Shown one piece after another: positions 43,269 through 55,473 of a DNA stretch of 64,000 bases. Source of the DNA: Penicillium oxalicum (taxonomy: Eukaryota > Ascomycota > Eurotiomycetes > Eurotiales > Aspergillaceae); contig NC_064650.1 of the NCBI RefSeq assembly GCF_001723175.1, positions 3,162,001 to 3,226,000 on the forward strand, read 5' to 3'. Below the pieces are notes generated by a model, which searched no databases, had not been told where the DNA came from, and worked only from the letters and a program-made list of their open reading frames with translations. Every line of letters starts with the position of its first letter. Within the stretch, counting starts at the first letter, position 1. The position numbers and the translations under genes were made by a program.

Positions 43269-46267
43269 CAAAGTGGTGATTGAGCGTCGCTGCCCAACAA
43301 ATAGGGAAAGTGGGAAACTGAGAACCCTGATCGTCCGCTCGAAGCGGTTGACGCACACTCGAGATTTTTCTGTTCCTGAAAAAGCTCACCGTCGATGATC
43401 TACTTCGGAGTGGGGCCGCCCGAACAGTGAAAATCCTGATCAATGCTTCCATTCAATGGGCCAGACTCGGATATTTTAGTTCTATAGCCTAATGAAGAGA
43501 GAGGTCCCCGAGTCCTGAGGAGGGGTGTCAAGGCAAGCATATGATGGTACTAGACTTGAATTTGTCTGTTGGGCTGACGACCATATCACTCAAAGACGTT
43601 CCTGATAGCATGTGACATCGTCTGTATACAATTGTAGTATAGTCTGGATCCCGGAGATCGAACATCTCGCCTCTCGGTGGACATGGATGAAAAGGATGCA
43701 AACCCGTCACTAGGCAAAGACAGCAAACACAAAGAATCCGAGAAGAGTGAAAGATTCACCACTTCGCCTCTTCTTCATGCTGTGTGGCCAACAAAATCAG
43801 AAGAGTGTCATCATCGTCGCCTGCCGCTTGGTTAGCGTGCGAAGATTGGGAAAAATCGGCACGACTTCGGGATTCCGGTCGCACGGGAATGCCCGGGCCC
43901 GCTCTCGCAGGGCCCAAGTAGGCATCCCGAACTGGCCCGTTCTCGGCAGGCAGGCCGAAACAAAATATCCTCCCTGCACGAAATTTCACCAGATGATCCT
44001 GACTGGCCCTGAGCCAACATTGTCCAGGCTAAGGTAAACAAACCTTTCCTTGGTATTTCAATCTCCATTGATCAAGCACCATGTCCCCAAGGAAAAAGGA
44101 AGAGACGCTCCCAGTCCGCCCACTGCCGTGCTGTAGCAAGAGCTTCCCTCCCGTCACTATGGGTTGCCATCCTCGACACCGTGAGAGAACCCATACGTAG
44201 GTATTCTCACTGAGCGCCACATAATCAAGCTCCATAGATTGACCAGGATGGACCCATAGAAGGGGCAGGGACCTTATCTCGGGTGGATCGACCTGCAAAC
44301 CGTGCAGCATTCTGGGCCTTTGGGTGGAAGAAAATCCAGCCACCAGGTTAGCAGGTACGGACATCTTGCTCCTGGGCCCTTTTCTTCCTCACGTCAAGCC
44401 GGCGTGGGTCTGGAAGATCCATGATTCTAAAGAATTTTCTTGCTACTTGACCGGTGAGGAATTTGACAGTGGGTGGGGCTCGAAGATCAGTGATCTATGT
44501 TCAATCGAGGGCAATCGTATACCGGACTACGAATGACACATTTGGCAGTATGTAGTGAAGTACACGATTGACAAGGCTATTGAAAGTAAATGAGGGGGGG
44601 GGGGAGAGTCCAATAGGGCTAATTGACCCCGTTCAATCAACAGCAAACTGTCCAAATCTGATCATCACCATCACTCGTCAAGATTTTGCCTTGATCGAAA
44701 CAGGCGGGATGCAATGGAAATCGATCTTTGTTCTCTAGTGATTATGACAGATCTTTGTGGTATACTTGTACCGAATGATCAGTAGAAGTTGAATCCTTTC
44801 AGCTGGAGTTTCATTGGAAGCTAGGTGCTGATCTCCTGCAGTACATGTGACATTTGGTGCTAAGAGTATACTATCTCATGTCGTAATCCTTCAGGTACCT
44901 AGCAGGACAGAGTCAGGTGTACTGTATCTAGGTTCGCACGGAAGTTGGCCCATCAGGCCATACTTCATGTTTCCTCACCTGAGGATGCACAGTATAATTG
45001 GGACCAGGGAGTCAGGCCGGGGACCGCTAGCTGAAGTGTGAAACAAGCAATCTCATGCATCTGCAGGGCCAAAGGTCCCTGGGTTGATGCACGGAAATGT
45101 ACTCTCCTTGCACATACGATTGGTACAGCTAGTCCATCTAATTATGCACTCTATGGCGCCACCTCTGTCGCTCGATGCTACCGTGTACCGCAGTCCACAC
45201 AGAATGAGCCTGAACAAGTCATTTATTTAGATGGCCTATAATGAGGGCAATTCACGAGTAATTTGGCTCGTATAGGGGCAATCAAAGAATTTTGGCTAGC
45301 ACTCAAGGTGACTAAGCATGATCGACAGACGAATTTTCATTGCTATTGCGATGGTACCCTGGATGGCGTGATACGGGAACGGAAACGATGGAGGGGTCCT
45401 TCGGAAAAATCCAAGGGGTCTGATGAACCGGGCCATTGATGCCGCGTCATGGTCCTTCACCAAACAGGAGCCCTATGCAGCGATCATCGGAAACATGATG
45501 AGAAACTCCAAAACACCTCAAGGGAGACGGATATGACAGGTTGGCAGATGTCTTCTGAATAATGCTGTAGTCATGAAACCTACAGACAAGCCCGGCGCTG
45601 ACGTAAAAGACCGAAACTGTGCCCGCATCGACGTCAATCCTTCTGAACCATAACGGCCGACGAGCGCGCGGGGTGTCTCTGAGTCTCCTGCTATCATGAT
45701 AATCTCCTCTCTCAGCCTGGTTGAGGAGCTTCTAGAAATCTGCATTGCCGCAGGGAGACTCGTCCTTATCTCTTGATTCCCAGCTTAGGCAATTGTATCT
45801 CCCATCATCGGGCGCTGTCGCTATCGCCACGACAGGCCCGGAAGCGGCGCCGCTCCACTTTGGCTTCAGTGGGACCCGTCTCGTCGGACGGCCATTCTGG
45901 AATTGGTTGCGTAGATCAGGATAAGACAAAAATTCGAGTCATACTCGAAATGTCAGAGCCCATCATGCTAAATTCTATTTTTCCAATTTTGGTTTTTTTT
46001 TGTCCCCTTCTTTTTTGGTTCTTTCTTTTTTCTGCCAATCAATTTCAATTTCCGTGACCATTGCGCGATTACTTCATTCTTTCTTATTTCTCTCGCGCCA
46101 AACTTTCGATTTTCCCGTTCAGCCTTTAACCATCCCACTAGCCCGGTCATCTCTTCCCAGAGTGAAACGGCGTTTGCTCCTTTCACATCTACCTTCTTCC
46201 TTCTTCCCTCTCACCAACCCATCTCTATAATCATCCGCCAGTCTGTGGACGGCAGAGAGACCCTGGA

Positions 46268-48396
46268 ATGGCGCTCAGTTTTTTCAGCGGGACTGGAAGC
46301 GCCAGCCATGCCAAGTACTTTGACATTCGGTAAGCCGGACCGCCTTTCGATGTGCGCCGCCGTGCGCAGGCAGTGGCACTGATTCTGACTGCTCGACCAG
46401 GTTGAAAGATGAATACATTGTCTTCCGTGGTGGTGAACATGAGGCTGCCAGTGCCCATCTGAAGGGCACCCTGGTACTGTGTCTGTCGGAGCCTCTGACT
46501 ATCAAGCACATCCGCTTGCATCTCACGGGCATGTCGCGCGTTTGGTATGTGAGCTCCTCCCCCGGCTCGAAGGTCCTGCGCGGTCGGGAGAATGATCTCC
46601 CCAATAAAATTCGGCGCCACGGACAACGCTTTCACAACGTTTGAATCGGAGCTGACTCAACAACTTTGGCAGCTGGCACATCCCTTCCACATCAACAGTC
46701 GGTGGCCGCAAGGCATGGAGAGAGCGGGTGTTTTATGAAAAGTCATGGCAATTCCGCGATCCTGGCAAGGGTAAGACGGAGGTGCTTGCGGCAGGCAATT
46801 ACGAATACCCATTCGACGTCGTTTTGGAGGGCTCCATGCCCGAGAGCGTGGAGGGCCTGTCGGAGACCTGGGTCATGTACCGTTTCAAGGCCGAGATCGG
46901 ACGCAAGTATGCCAAGGATATTGTTGCAAGGAAGCCCCTGCGAATTATCCGCACGCTGGACCCCAGTGCCCTGGAACTGTTCCATGCGATGGTGCGCATC
47001 TCCCTTCCTCTGCTCCCTTGGAGGGGTTCCAATGCTGACCCTCAGGAATAGTCGGTTGAGAACGTCTGGCCAAACAAGATCGAATACTCCATTAGCACCC
47101 CCACCAAAGCCGTGGTGTTTGGAACTTCCATTCGCATCGATTTCAAGTTGATTCCGCTTCTGAAGGGTCTTCGCATTGGTCAAATCACTTCCCAGCTGAT
47201 CGAAAGTCACGACCTGACACTCAACCCCGACGAGCCTGACTCGACGCGCAACACCTACAAGATTACCCGCACCATCTTGACCGACGAGCACGAAATCAAT
47301 GAAGACAATATTGAGGTCATTGATGAGGCCGCCGAGGGCTACCAGTTCACACGCTATCTCGACATGCCGCAAACCTTGAAACGCTGTCTGCAGGATACCG
47401 ACACCAAGGGCATTAAGATCCGTCACAAGATGAAGTTCCGCATTCAATTACACAACCCCGATGGTCACGTCAGTGAGGTGAGTGGATGGATCGCAACTGT
47501 CGCGCAAATTCTTGGCGCCCGTGCTGACCCAGAGGATATAGCTACGCGCAACGTTACCCGTCTCCATCTTTATCTCTCCGGACGTCCAGCTGGATGAGAA
47601 TAACAACATTCGCGATGCACCACCAGTCGCTGCTCGACGCGCTGCCGATGACAGCGCGCACCAGGCCCCACCGATGTACAGCGAACATCAATTCGATCAG
47701 CTGTACAGCGAGCTTGACCCGAGTGGTTACCGCACGCCCGGTCCTGGGAGCGGAGGTCCTGGTACACCCTTCGGCCCTCTGAGTCGCAACATCTCCTCGG
47801 AGAACTTGGCCTCGATGAACGCGCTCACCAACACCGATATTTCCGCGTCTGCGCTTCACAGCCGACTGTCGACCCTGCATGCCAACCGATTCGGCCAACA
47901 CTCACCTGGCGAACCCGTGGGGTCGCCCACCGAGAGTCACCCTAACTCGCGAAATATGAATGTTCATTTTGGAGACTACTTTGGGCCCTCCTCCGGATCC
48001 AACTCGCACAGCCCAGGCAGCCCTGAGTTGTCACGCCGCCCCTCCGACGACGGTGGTGATCACGAACCCATCGCCTCCGGCATGGCGACACCGTACCTCC
48101 ACCCACAATACGCCGAGGTTGAGACGCTGAGTCGTGTTCCCAGCTACTCTACTGCGGTGCGCGCTGCCGTCGGCCCTTGCGACAGCGCTCTTCCCGATTA
48201 CAGCGCCGCCATGGCCAGTAGTCTTCCTACCCCGGTTTTGCAGTCCCCTCAGCAGGCCTACCTTCGAAGTGGCCGAAGCAGCGGGTACACGACGCCCCTC
48301 GAGGTGAATACCCCCGGACCGTTTCACGCACACGGCATTCACGCTGACGATGCCGAACGCAGACTCCGATTAGTGCAGGCGCGCGCTAGAACTTGA
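46268..48396 (+). CDS. creD: Arrestin-like ubiquitin-ligase adaptor CreD
   Basis: Five exons, 46268-46329, 46401-46544, 46673-46991, 47052-47477 and 47542-48396, give 601 residues, about the length of Aspergillus CreD. The start MALSFFSGTGSA and KYFDIR, EYIVFRGGEHEAASAHLKG and KHIRLHLTGMSRV are typical. The arrestin N-fold runs to about 150 (GNYEYPFDVVLEGSMPESVEG, YRFKAEIGRKYAKDI), and the C-fold to about 345 (IEYSISTPTKAV, FKLIPLLKGLRIGQI, IKIRHKMKFRIQL). A PPMY motif near 360 is a docking site for WW domains of the HECT ligase HulA/Rsp5. The disordered tail has GSGGPGTPFG and serine-rich parts. CreD is known to oppose the CreB-CreC deubiquitinase in carbon repression, acting in ubiquitination of transporters. 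Simple reading breaks the gene at the third intron. Confidence 0.94.
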
Positions 48397-50321
48397 GCCC
48401 TCTGCCCAATTATACCTCGTCACTTTCGCCCTTATCCCCTCATTGTCCCTTTCCATGATTCGACGCACCTCTTACGCGCACAACGATTTGCCGCATGTCT
48501 TTTCGCTCCGCTTCGGAGTTCAAACCCCACAAAAATCTTGCTTGTCTGTGCTGGACACGACGACGAATTGATACCTCCACTCTCCCTTGACATCACCCAG
48601 TCGCGCAAGCTGCCCGCCTGCGATATTTTTTCCGGAGACGACTGGCAATTTTTCAGTGCCTACATCTCTTATGACTCTTCTCTCCCCTATCTTTTTTTTC
48701 TTTCTCTTTCTCGGCGTTCGAAAACCTATTCATAGACAGGCTGGGCGTTTTTTTTCCAATTATAGAAGGAGGCATGGATACATGTTGCTCAAGTTATCTT
48801 CGTTATCATCATCATCATGGTCGGGTGTTTGGATCCATTGGCGAGGCCTCTCTTGCGGCCATATCTTACACAGAACTGCAACACCATGTATCTAATCATC
48901 TTCATTCAATCATAATTTATGAAGAATATTCCATATCTTTTCAACCTGGAGTATCCTGCAAAATTCTGTTTGTTTCGCCCTCGCTATAACAGCGGCCCTT
49001 TATTACTCCCCTCTGTCACTGGATTCACAATTCTTTACTGATTATCATGTGATCCGAGTTGAGTGGAACGTGTCGCCCGTTGAAACCTCCATGGGCTTCT
49101 CACCTTGGTCACGGCAATTCCTGGTTTCTTTCCAATACTCTCAATTGACCACTCATGCTTCACCCGAGACCAGCCAGCAAGGTGGAGCCCAAATGCTTTG
49201 GCCTATTGGTCTTGGAATGCATCTTTCGAGAGGTGATCACCATCGCAAAGATGCCGATCCAGAGAGTGCTGCGCCTCAATTCAGAGCCACAGGCCCAGTG
49301 AGACTGACCCCATCAGTTACCGTAAGGGGGAAGGATCGTGTACCACCTCATCGGCTCAACAACGATAGTCCAGGGGTCAGCAGTCCATGTGGCGTGCTTT
49401 TCCTCGGCAATATGCGCTGTAGCCCACATCCTCGAGACGGGCCGAGCGTTCCACGACTTGGGGTCACCACGACCTCGAAAAGGCACGGGTGTCTACTCCC
49501 GAGGCTCTGGTTACATGGCCCTAGCGTATCAATCTCATTGTCATTCTATCTAGATTGCTCGATTCAATATGCAAAGATCTACTGGACAAAAAACCCACGG
49601 CGACTTGCTGTTCCACCATGATCATGAATACAACCCGTGTGAGACGCTTCTGTCTCGATCGACATGGCCATCTCAATCACCTTCCAGGCCCGTCCCATGA
49701 TGAGTCAAATAGCCACCGCGCGAGCAATGACCTCATCGGCGTTTCTTGACCGCCGATCGGCATGCTATTTGTCCTCCCACGCTGCAGAGCTCTCGTGGAA
49801 AGTATCATCCGCCGTTCAACTTGGGTCAAACCAAGGAGGAGCGCAGGAGCGCAGGAGACTAGCAGACTTTCGTCAGAGCTGGGGACACCCAAGCATTTGA
49901 GTCCCCATCTCGATCAGCGCCTCTATTCCCACCTGGGAGTTAGCGTCATGCGTTCTAGCCACAAATGTGCCACAAACATGCCACAGAGTTCACACCCTTC
50001 TCACAGCTCGTCATTCCTCTAGCCCGAAAACAGCTACCGCTTTCCGCCTGTGGACGGTGAGGAGCGCGGAGTGAAATTACTGCATGTGCTACTTGTGCCA
50101 CTCTGTCTAAATGACATAACTTTCCCAAACAGCCGAAAGCGATCCATGATCCACGGTCGCAAGGGATTTAAACAAGTGAGGAAGTCGGCCGATTACTTGA
50201 ACCCACCCAATTCAAGCCTCGTCTTCTAGTCAGTCTCCTTTATAAATTGGCCCATTCCCCTTTCTCAACCTGGGCTATTACTTCGACAAATCAATCCACT
50301 AGTACCTATCCTTCCTCCACC
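48397..50321. other. creD 3' region and promoter of the Slm1-like gene
   Basis: After the creD 3' UTR a 190-codon plus-strand frame (49049-49621) shows no recognisable domain and biased Arg/Ser/Pro content, so it is not called. The last 200 bases hold a TATA box and a C/T-rich leader for the next gene. Confidence 0.35.
50241..50248 (+). promoter_or_regulatory. TATA box of the Slm1-like gene
   Basis: TATAAATT lies about 80 bases before the ATG at 50322 and is followed by a pyrimidine-rich leader, a usual spacing in fungi. Confidence 0.5.
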
Positions 50322-52291
50322 ATGTCCAACACCGTTAGCCCCGTGGAGCAGGGGAGAGAGACCTCTCTCCCGTCGCGCTCTGCGACCGTTCACAGCACTA
50401 TGACCCGCCAAACCACAGCCAGCGATGACGATCTTATTCCCGACCAAGACAGCAATGAGGTATGAGTTGGTTTTTTTTTTCTATTTGGTTAGATAATTAG
50501 AAACCAAAAGAAAAAAGAGAGAGGGGGAACTCCAAAACCAGATGCCAGCGCCCCGCGTTGGGGAGCAGCCATTTGGCGGGGTAGAGAAGCCATTCTATGA
50601 AGGAAAGACAAGACTAACTGAATCTTATTGCTGATGCAATAGACCACTAGCGTGTTGCTGGAGCGTTTGCAAGCATGGAAGCACATGTGTGGAAATCTCG
50701 AGGAATATGTCTCGGCTACTGCCAAAATGGCCAAGTCACAGTCCAAGGACTACGAGAAGGTCCTGAAGGTACGGCACGCTATAATCGACAGCTCCTGAAT
50801 GGAAATGTGCAGTATGCTGACCCTCTATGACCTTTGTATAGGCAGTCAACGAGCCCCTGCGCGAAGGCGATCATTTTAGCACCGGTGAGGGTGGCATTAA
50901 CACCTTGTTCGAGACTATCCGCAACCAGTCCCAGGTATGATGGAAGCGACAAGTCCTCCCTTCGTGTTGTCGAGGGCATATGAGGTCTGACTTTCCATGA
51001 TGATTCTAGACCACGATCAACTCCTATCTTGAGACCGATAAAAATCTGCGGGGCACCGTTCTGCCCGTGCTCGAGCGCCTGCACAAGGAAATTAAGAACA
51101 AGTCCAAGGAGCTCAAGTCCGGTACGTCTACCGGCAGCAAGGCTGTCGAAAAGGCTCGCCAGGCGACTCAGAAGCACATCGAGCTGCTGGGACAGCACGC
51201 TGCTGCCCTGGATGCCGGTGGCAACAGCAAGACCGACACGCAGCATGATCCTTACGTTCTCCGACGTGGAATCAACCACCGCCTGCACAAGCAGGTCGCC
51301 GAGGAGAACAACCACCGCAACGATATTATCTCCATTCAGAACTCGTTTGCACGATTTGAGACCCATGTGCTTCAAACCATTCAAAGTGCTCTCGACCACT
51401 TCTTCCAGATCATGGGTGGTCAACTCGACCGCCAGCGTTCTTCCTACGCGGACATCCTGGGCGCCGCCCAGCGCATTCCTCCCGAGTTCGAGTGGGTCAA
51501 CTTCTGCATGAACAACGAGTCCAAGCTCGTCAATGCCGAGAGTCCTCTGCGTACTGCCGAAAGTATCCAATACCCCAACATGGACCACCGCACCACGCAG
51601 CCTCTGATCGAGGGTTCCCTGGAGCGACGCTCGCGCGCCATGCTCAAGGGCTACAACACCGGGTACTACGTTGTGACTCCCGCCGGCTTCTTGCACGAGT
51701 TCAAGGACAATGATGACGTGCGCAAGGAGCCTTCTCCGGAGCTGTCACTCTATCTTCCCGACTGTGTTGTGGGCGCTGTCGACGGAGTCAAGTTCAACGT
51801 CAAGGGTAAGGATGTTTCGAGCGGCAAGGTTGGCAATGCCTTCCACACCACGTCTGAACTTTCCTTCAAGGCTCACAGTTTCGTCTGATGCTGAGAAGTG
51901 GTGGACCGTGTTGAGCGACTGCGCCAAGCGTTCACCTGGCCAGGCTCACGCCGCTCCTGTTGCCGCCGCCGCTGCTGCTCCTGCGGCAGCACCTGCCACT
52001 GCAGCAATTACTACTGAGACTCCCGCTGCTACCACCCCTGCTGCCGCTGCTGCTACTACTCCTGTTGCTGCTGCTGCCACTCCTGTTACAGAAACTACTC
52101 ACGCCCGCCCTGGCGAGACCGCTATCCAGTCCACGCCCGGAGCGTCAGAAAGTCAGCCTCCTGTCTACAGCGAGAAGGGTTCGGCCCCTGCAGCTGAAGC
52201 GGCTGTTCCTGGTGCCCCTCCTGCCAACTTGAACCGCTCCGCCAGTTCGGGCAGCCACTTCCACGGCGGCCCCGGTGGTAGCGCTGTGTAA
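50322..52291 (+). CDS. Slm1-like BAR-PH domain protein with an apparent frameshift
   Basis: Four exons, 50322-50459, 50643-50768, 50842-50934 and 51010 onwards, encode a helical BAR-like region (about 47-250) and a PH domain. The match is to the Slm1/Slm2 family, plasma-membrane PI(4,5)P2-binding effectors of TORC2 linked to eisosomes. In exon 4 the zero frame ends in TGA at 51886-51888, just after the PH segment ELSFKAHSFV. The continuation DAEKWWTVLSDCAKR, the expected last PH helix, is in the +1 frame starting at 51887, and runs on through an Ala/Thr/Pro-rich tail to 52291 (545 residues if the T at 51886 is skipped). A 73-base GT-AG intron (51806-51878) could also restore frame, but it would delete coding-like PH strands (HTTSELSFKAH). 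A sequencing indel is the third explanation. Confidence 0.85.
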
Positions 52292-55200
52292 GGGACTGTC
52301 TCCGCACGATGGCGCAGTAGCCTCAGAGCACAAATTTTCGCAGCAGGGTGAACATTTGAAAAGAACGAGCTTCCGACTGAAGCAATTCATTTGACTTGCG
52401 CGCTACTCCCATGCAGAGTTTCACGTCTTTATTGACGCATGATCTGAAAATGATTCCCTTCTCATTTAATACGGCTCGCTCGCCACTAATGCGCTTTGGC
52501 ACCAGTGCCGACGCCCCCTACGTTCGCTGGACGAGACTCGTTTGGTTTTTGTACTTGCACTGCGCGTTTGTCCTTGGAGAAACATCAACTCCTAATTCAT
52601 ACTTAGCCTATTTATCGTCTTGCAAATATAGTTGTCCTCATAATTGAATGGTTTTTGGTTACATCTTTTCTCGATACCCATATAATTCGTGCCGTAGAGA
52701 TTTACATTTTCGTACCTTCTCCATGTTGTAAACTGTCAAAAGCTACCGTCTGGTAGTCACGAAAATTTCAACCGACGTGGACTGCTGGAGTAGATGAAAG
52801 ATTCAATTGATGCTACTCCAACCTATTGAAGTAATCTCTGACCTTGCGGATCCCCCAAAAGTCCTTCTGACTCCAACATGAATGAGCCTCATGGCACGCA
52901 CCTCATAACAGGTATAGTCTTGTTGACTGCATCACACATCATTGAAGGAAAGGAAGACAAGTTTTCCTAAGAAAGGGAGATAGGACAGAATCCAAAGTCA
53001 CCCAGTCAGTCACAAAGGTCGGAAGAAGAAAAAAAAAGAAAGGCACAGGAGATTCCGACTGACATTAACTCCTGCACTTTTCCCCAGCTACGGCTGTTTC
53101 CTCCAAAAAGTAATGCATTGCCAAGGGAAATGGGTTAGAGTGTAAGGTTACTAGGACGAGATTTCGATTGCTAGGTGCAATGTGTGAGGTTGATCATTCT
53201 GATGAGGGGTTTACCAGAGAATTATCACGCTGATCTCCAAACAGCAAAATGAGCTGATCAGCGCCAGCCTTGGGGAAGTCGGGTTCACCTCGGACGTTTC
53301 AAAATGTCAGGGTATTAGACGGGAATAATCAGGAAGTGAGGGTGATGGAGACCAAGATGAATGGATTTTCCTGCAACAGGGGCAGTGAATTTTCTTCTGT
53401 TTTTTTTGTATTTCCTTTTTTTTCGTTGTTGTCTTCTAGTTTGTTCTCGATTGGAATAATTGGAAAAGTTTCTGTAAATATTCGAGACTTTGTCATCGGT
53501 GAGTGTCCTTTGGTACGCTTTGAATAACGTTTCTATTTGAAATGGCCATGGTTAATGGCGAATGGCTACAAGAGCCAAATGATTGTGAATATGTTTATCG
53601 GGGCTGATATGCCAATTGAGTCTGTCTTTGAATAGCTCATACTATCTTCACGGAGTGAGATAGGGCATCTGACCCTTCAATCGAGATATTGGCCGAACCC
53701 TTACGGTAGAGCCACGAAAGGCCCAGTGGGGACAGAGAAAGGGTCACATGGACTTTTTCGCTTCATCAGTCTTTGTTGATCAACTCCAGAGTTTAGCTTG
53801 AACAACAGATCAAGCCTCATCGGATTGACTGAGATAATTCGTCTGTCAATCATCCACGGGCGAGGTGAATCTGACATGGCCGAGCGGCGACTTGGACTAA
53901 GCGCCGCCTATTGCCACGAGAAACTTCGATAGTTGAACAGCGAGTTCAAGTCTGGACAACAAACCAGTTTCTATTGTTGAATTCATGGTGTATACTCTTC
54001 GCGAAGAGGAGCTCTGGGATAGTGCACCGTCTTTTTTTTTCGGAGTGGACATCGTTCCAGTTTTTTGGCGAGCACTCCATGTAGTTCCGAAACACGTCCC
54101 GTCTCAAAGACTACAAACTGGAGTCTGAAGTGCGGGAGGAAACACTTTTCCATCGCTGCTTCACCGGGCTAGATGAAGTCGAAATTGTTTCCAGTTCCAG
54201 TGGACGAGATTTTGTCCACGCTGTATAAATAGGATGTACTTGTATAGGGGACACTCTGTGCGCCACAAGGAGGATTGGATTTGGTTGAATCCCCTCCATT
54301 TCAAGTAGCCAGACAGCTCCAGCCGCTCCATGGTGTGGGATAGAAGCATCTTCATAATTCAGTCAAGCTCTAGACTTCCATGTAGACAAAAATCTGTATT
54401 TGGCGTTTGATCGGGTACCAGGATCTGTAAAATAGGTTTCCAGTTTGACGACAGTGAGGAACCTTCGGTACCGAGGTAGGTCTTTGGTGTGTCCATGATA
54501 CCAGCTCACGGCTGATCCATGCGAGAGATCGATCCACCCCTCCATTCTAGGTAGTTATTGAGCATGCCGACGCCGACAGAATGGATTCTTGTTCTGAGTC
54601 GAGCTGGAGGACAAAACCGACTGGAAATGTCACGATATATGTAGAGACGAGATTTTACTCGTGTGGTGATGTGCGAGCACACAAGTATATAGAAAGCTCC
54701 AGTCGCTTAAATTAAACGCCATAGCGTGATGATCTGCTCAAGTAGGGTTGATTATACCCTTTACTAGAGTTTTGCATGAAGAGCTTCCAGGCTAGAAAGG
54801 AGATGGGGGGAAAGAGCAGTAACCCATGACAAAAGACTTGAATGTTGCAACATTGTGAATGGAGAATTACCCATTGGACTTGAACCAAATGCGTCGATGG
54901 AGAGATCCGAGCTGTCGTCAACCTGGGTTATCCTGTGGTTGGAACATGGTAGATACAATGAAAAAGTAAAGCTGATACTGGCAGACGAGGGAAAAGAACG
55001 TGATATATACACGTGAGCTCGCGTATGGAAGTTACCGGGTCAATAGGGAAGGCAAGAGGAAGAATGAAAAATACAGACTCGTATCGTTCCACTGCTGGTT
55101 GTGTACCTAACTAGCACGGAAATCACCACCACCGCAGACGCATACAGGCCAAGCAGAGCAGCGAGAGTCTTCAAGACAGCGCCATGCCTGCCGTCATTTC

Positions 55201-55473
55201 AAGCATCATTTGGGAGGCTCTCGCTCGGGAGAGCGCCTTAGTTGTGGACCTCGACCGGGTCTGCAGTGAACACGTCTCGTCGAGGGTCTTTTCGTTGAAT
55301 TGGGGGGTACAATAAGAGCAAGGGATGTCTCCAAAATGGAGGGTTGATTGATTCTGTCGTGAACTCGTGTATGACATACACGATCCAGTGCCCCCCGGCA
55401 ATCCTGGACCAAGAAGCAAAGAAAAATAGACGCTGCAAACAATCAGGGCAACCTCCCTTTCCGAATATTGGAC
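52292..55473. other. 3.2 kb stretch without a recognisable gene
   Basis: It lies between the Slm1-like gene and the convergent roadblock-protein gene. AT-rich parts with poly-T and poly-A runs (53400, 53030) and short frames without domains were seen. Nothing supports a gene, although it is longer than two 3' UTRs need. Confidence 0.35.

Larger units (their letters stand above)
41792..46267. other. 4.5 kb gene-poor stretch upstream of creD
   Basis: No conserved gene was found. Overlapping frames on opposite strands at 41766-42275 and 42035-42487 have no recognisable domain. The stretch holds microsatellites (42253, 43240), a doubled CTCGACCGA unit near 42070, and poly-G/poly-A runs (44595, 42958). 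The last 500 bases are a T/C-rich leader and promoter for creD. Confidence 0.35.

Noticed and set aside
49049..49621. 190-codon plus-strand ORF downstream of creD
   Set aside because: It has no recognisable domain, a composition biased to Arg, Ser and Pro, and no support from a good leader; it is probably a chance frame.
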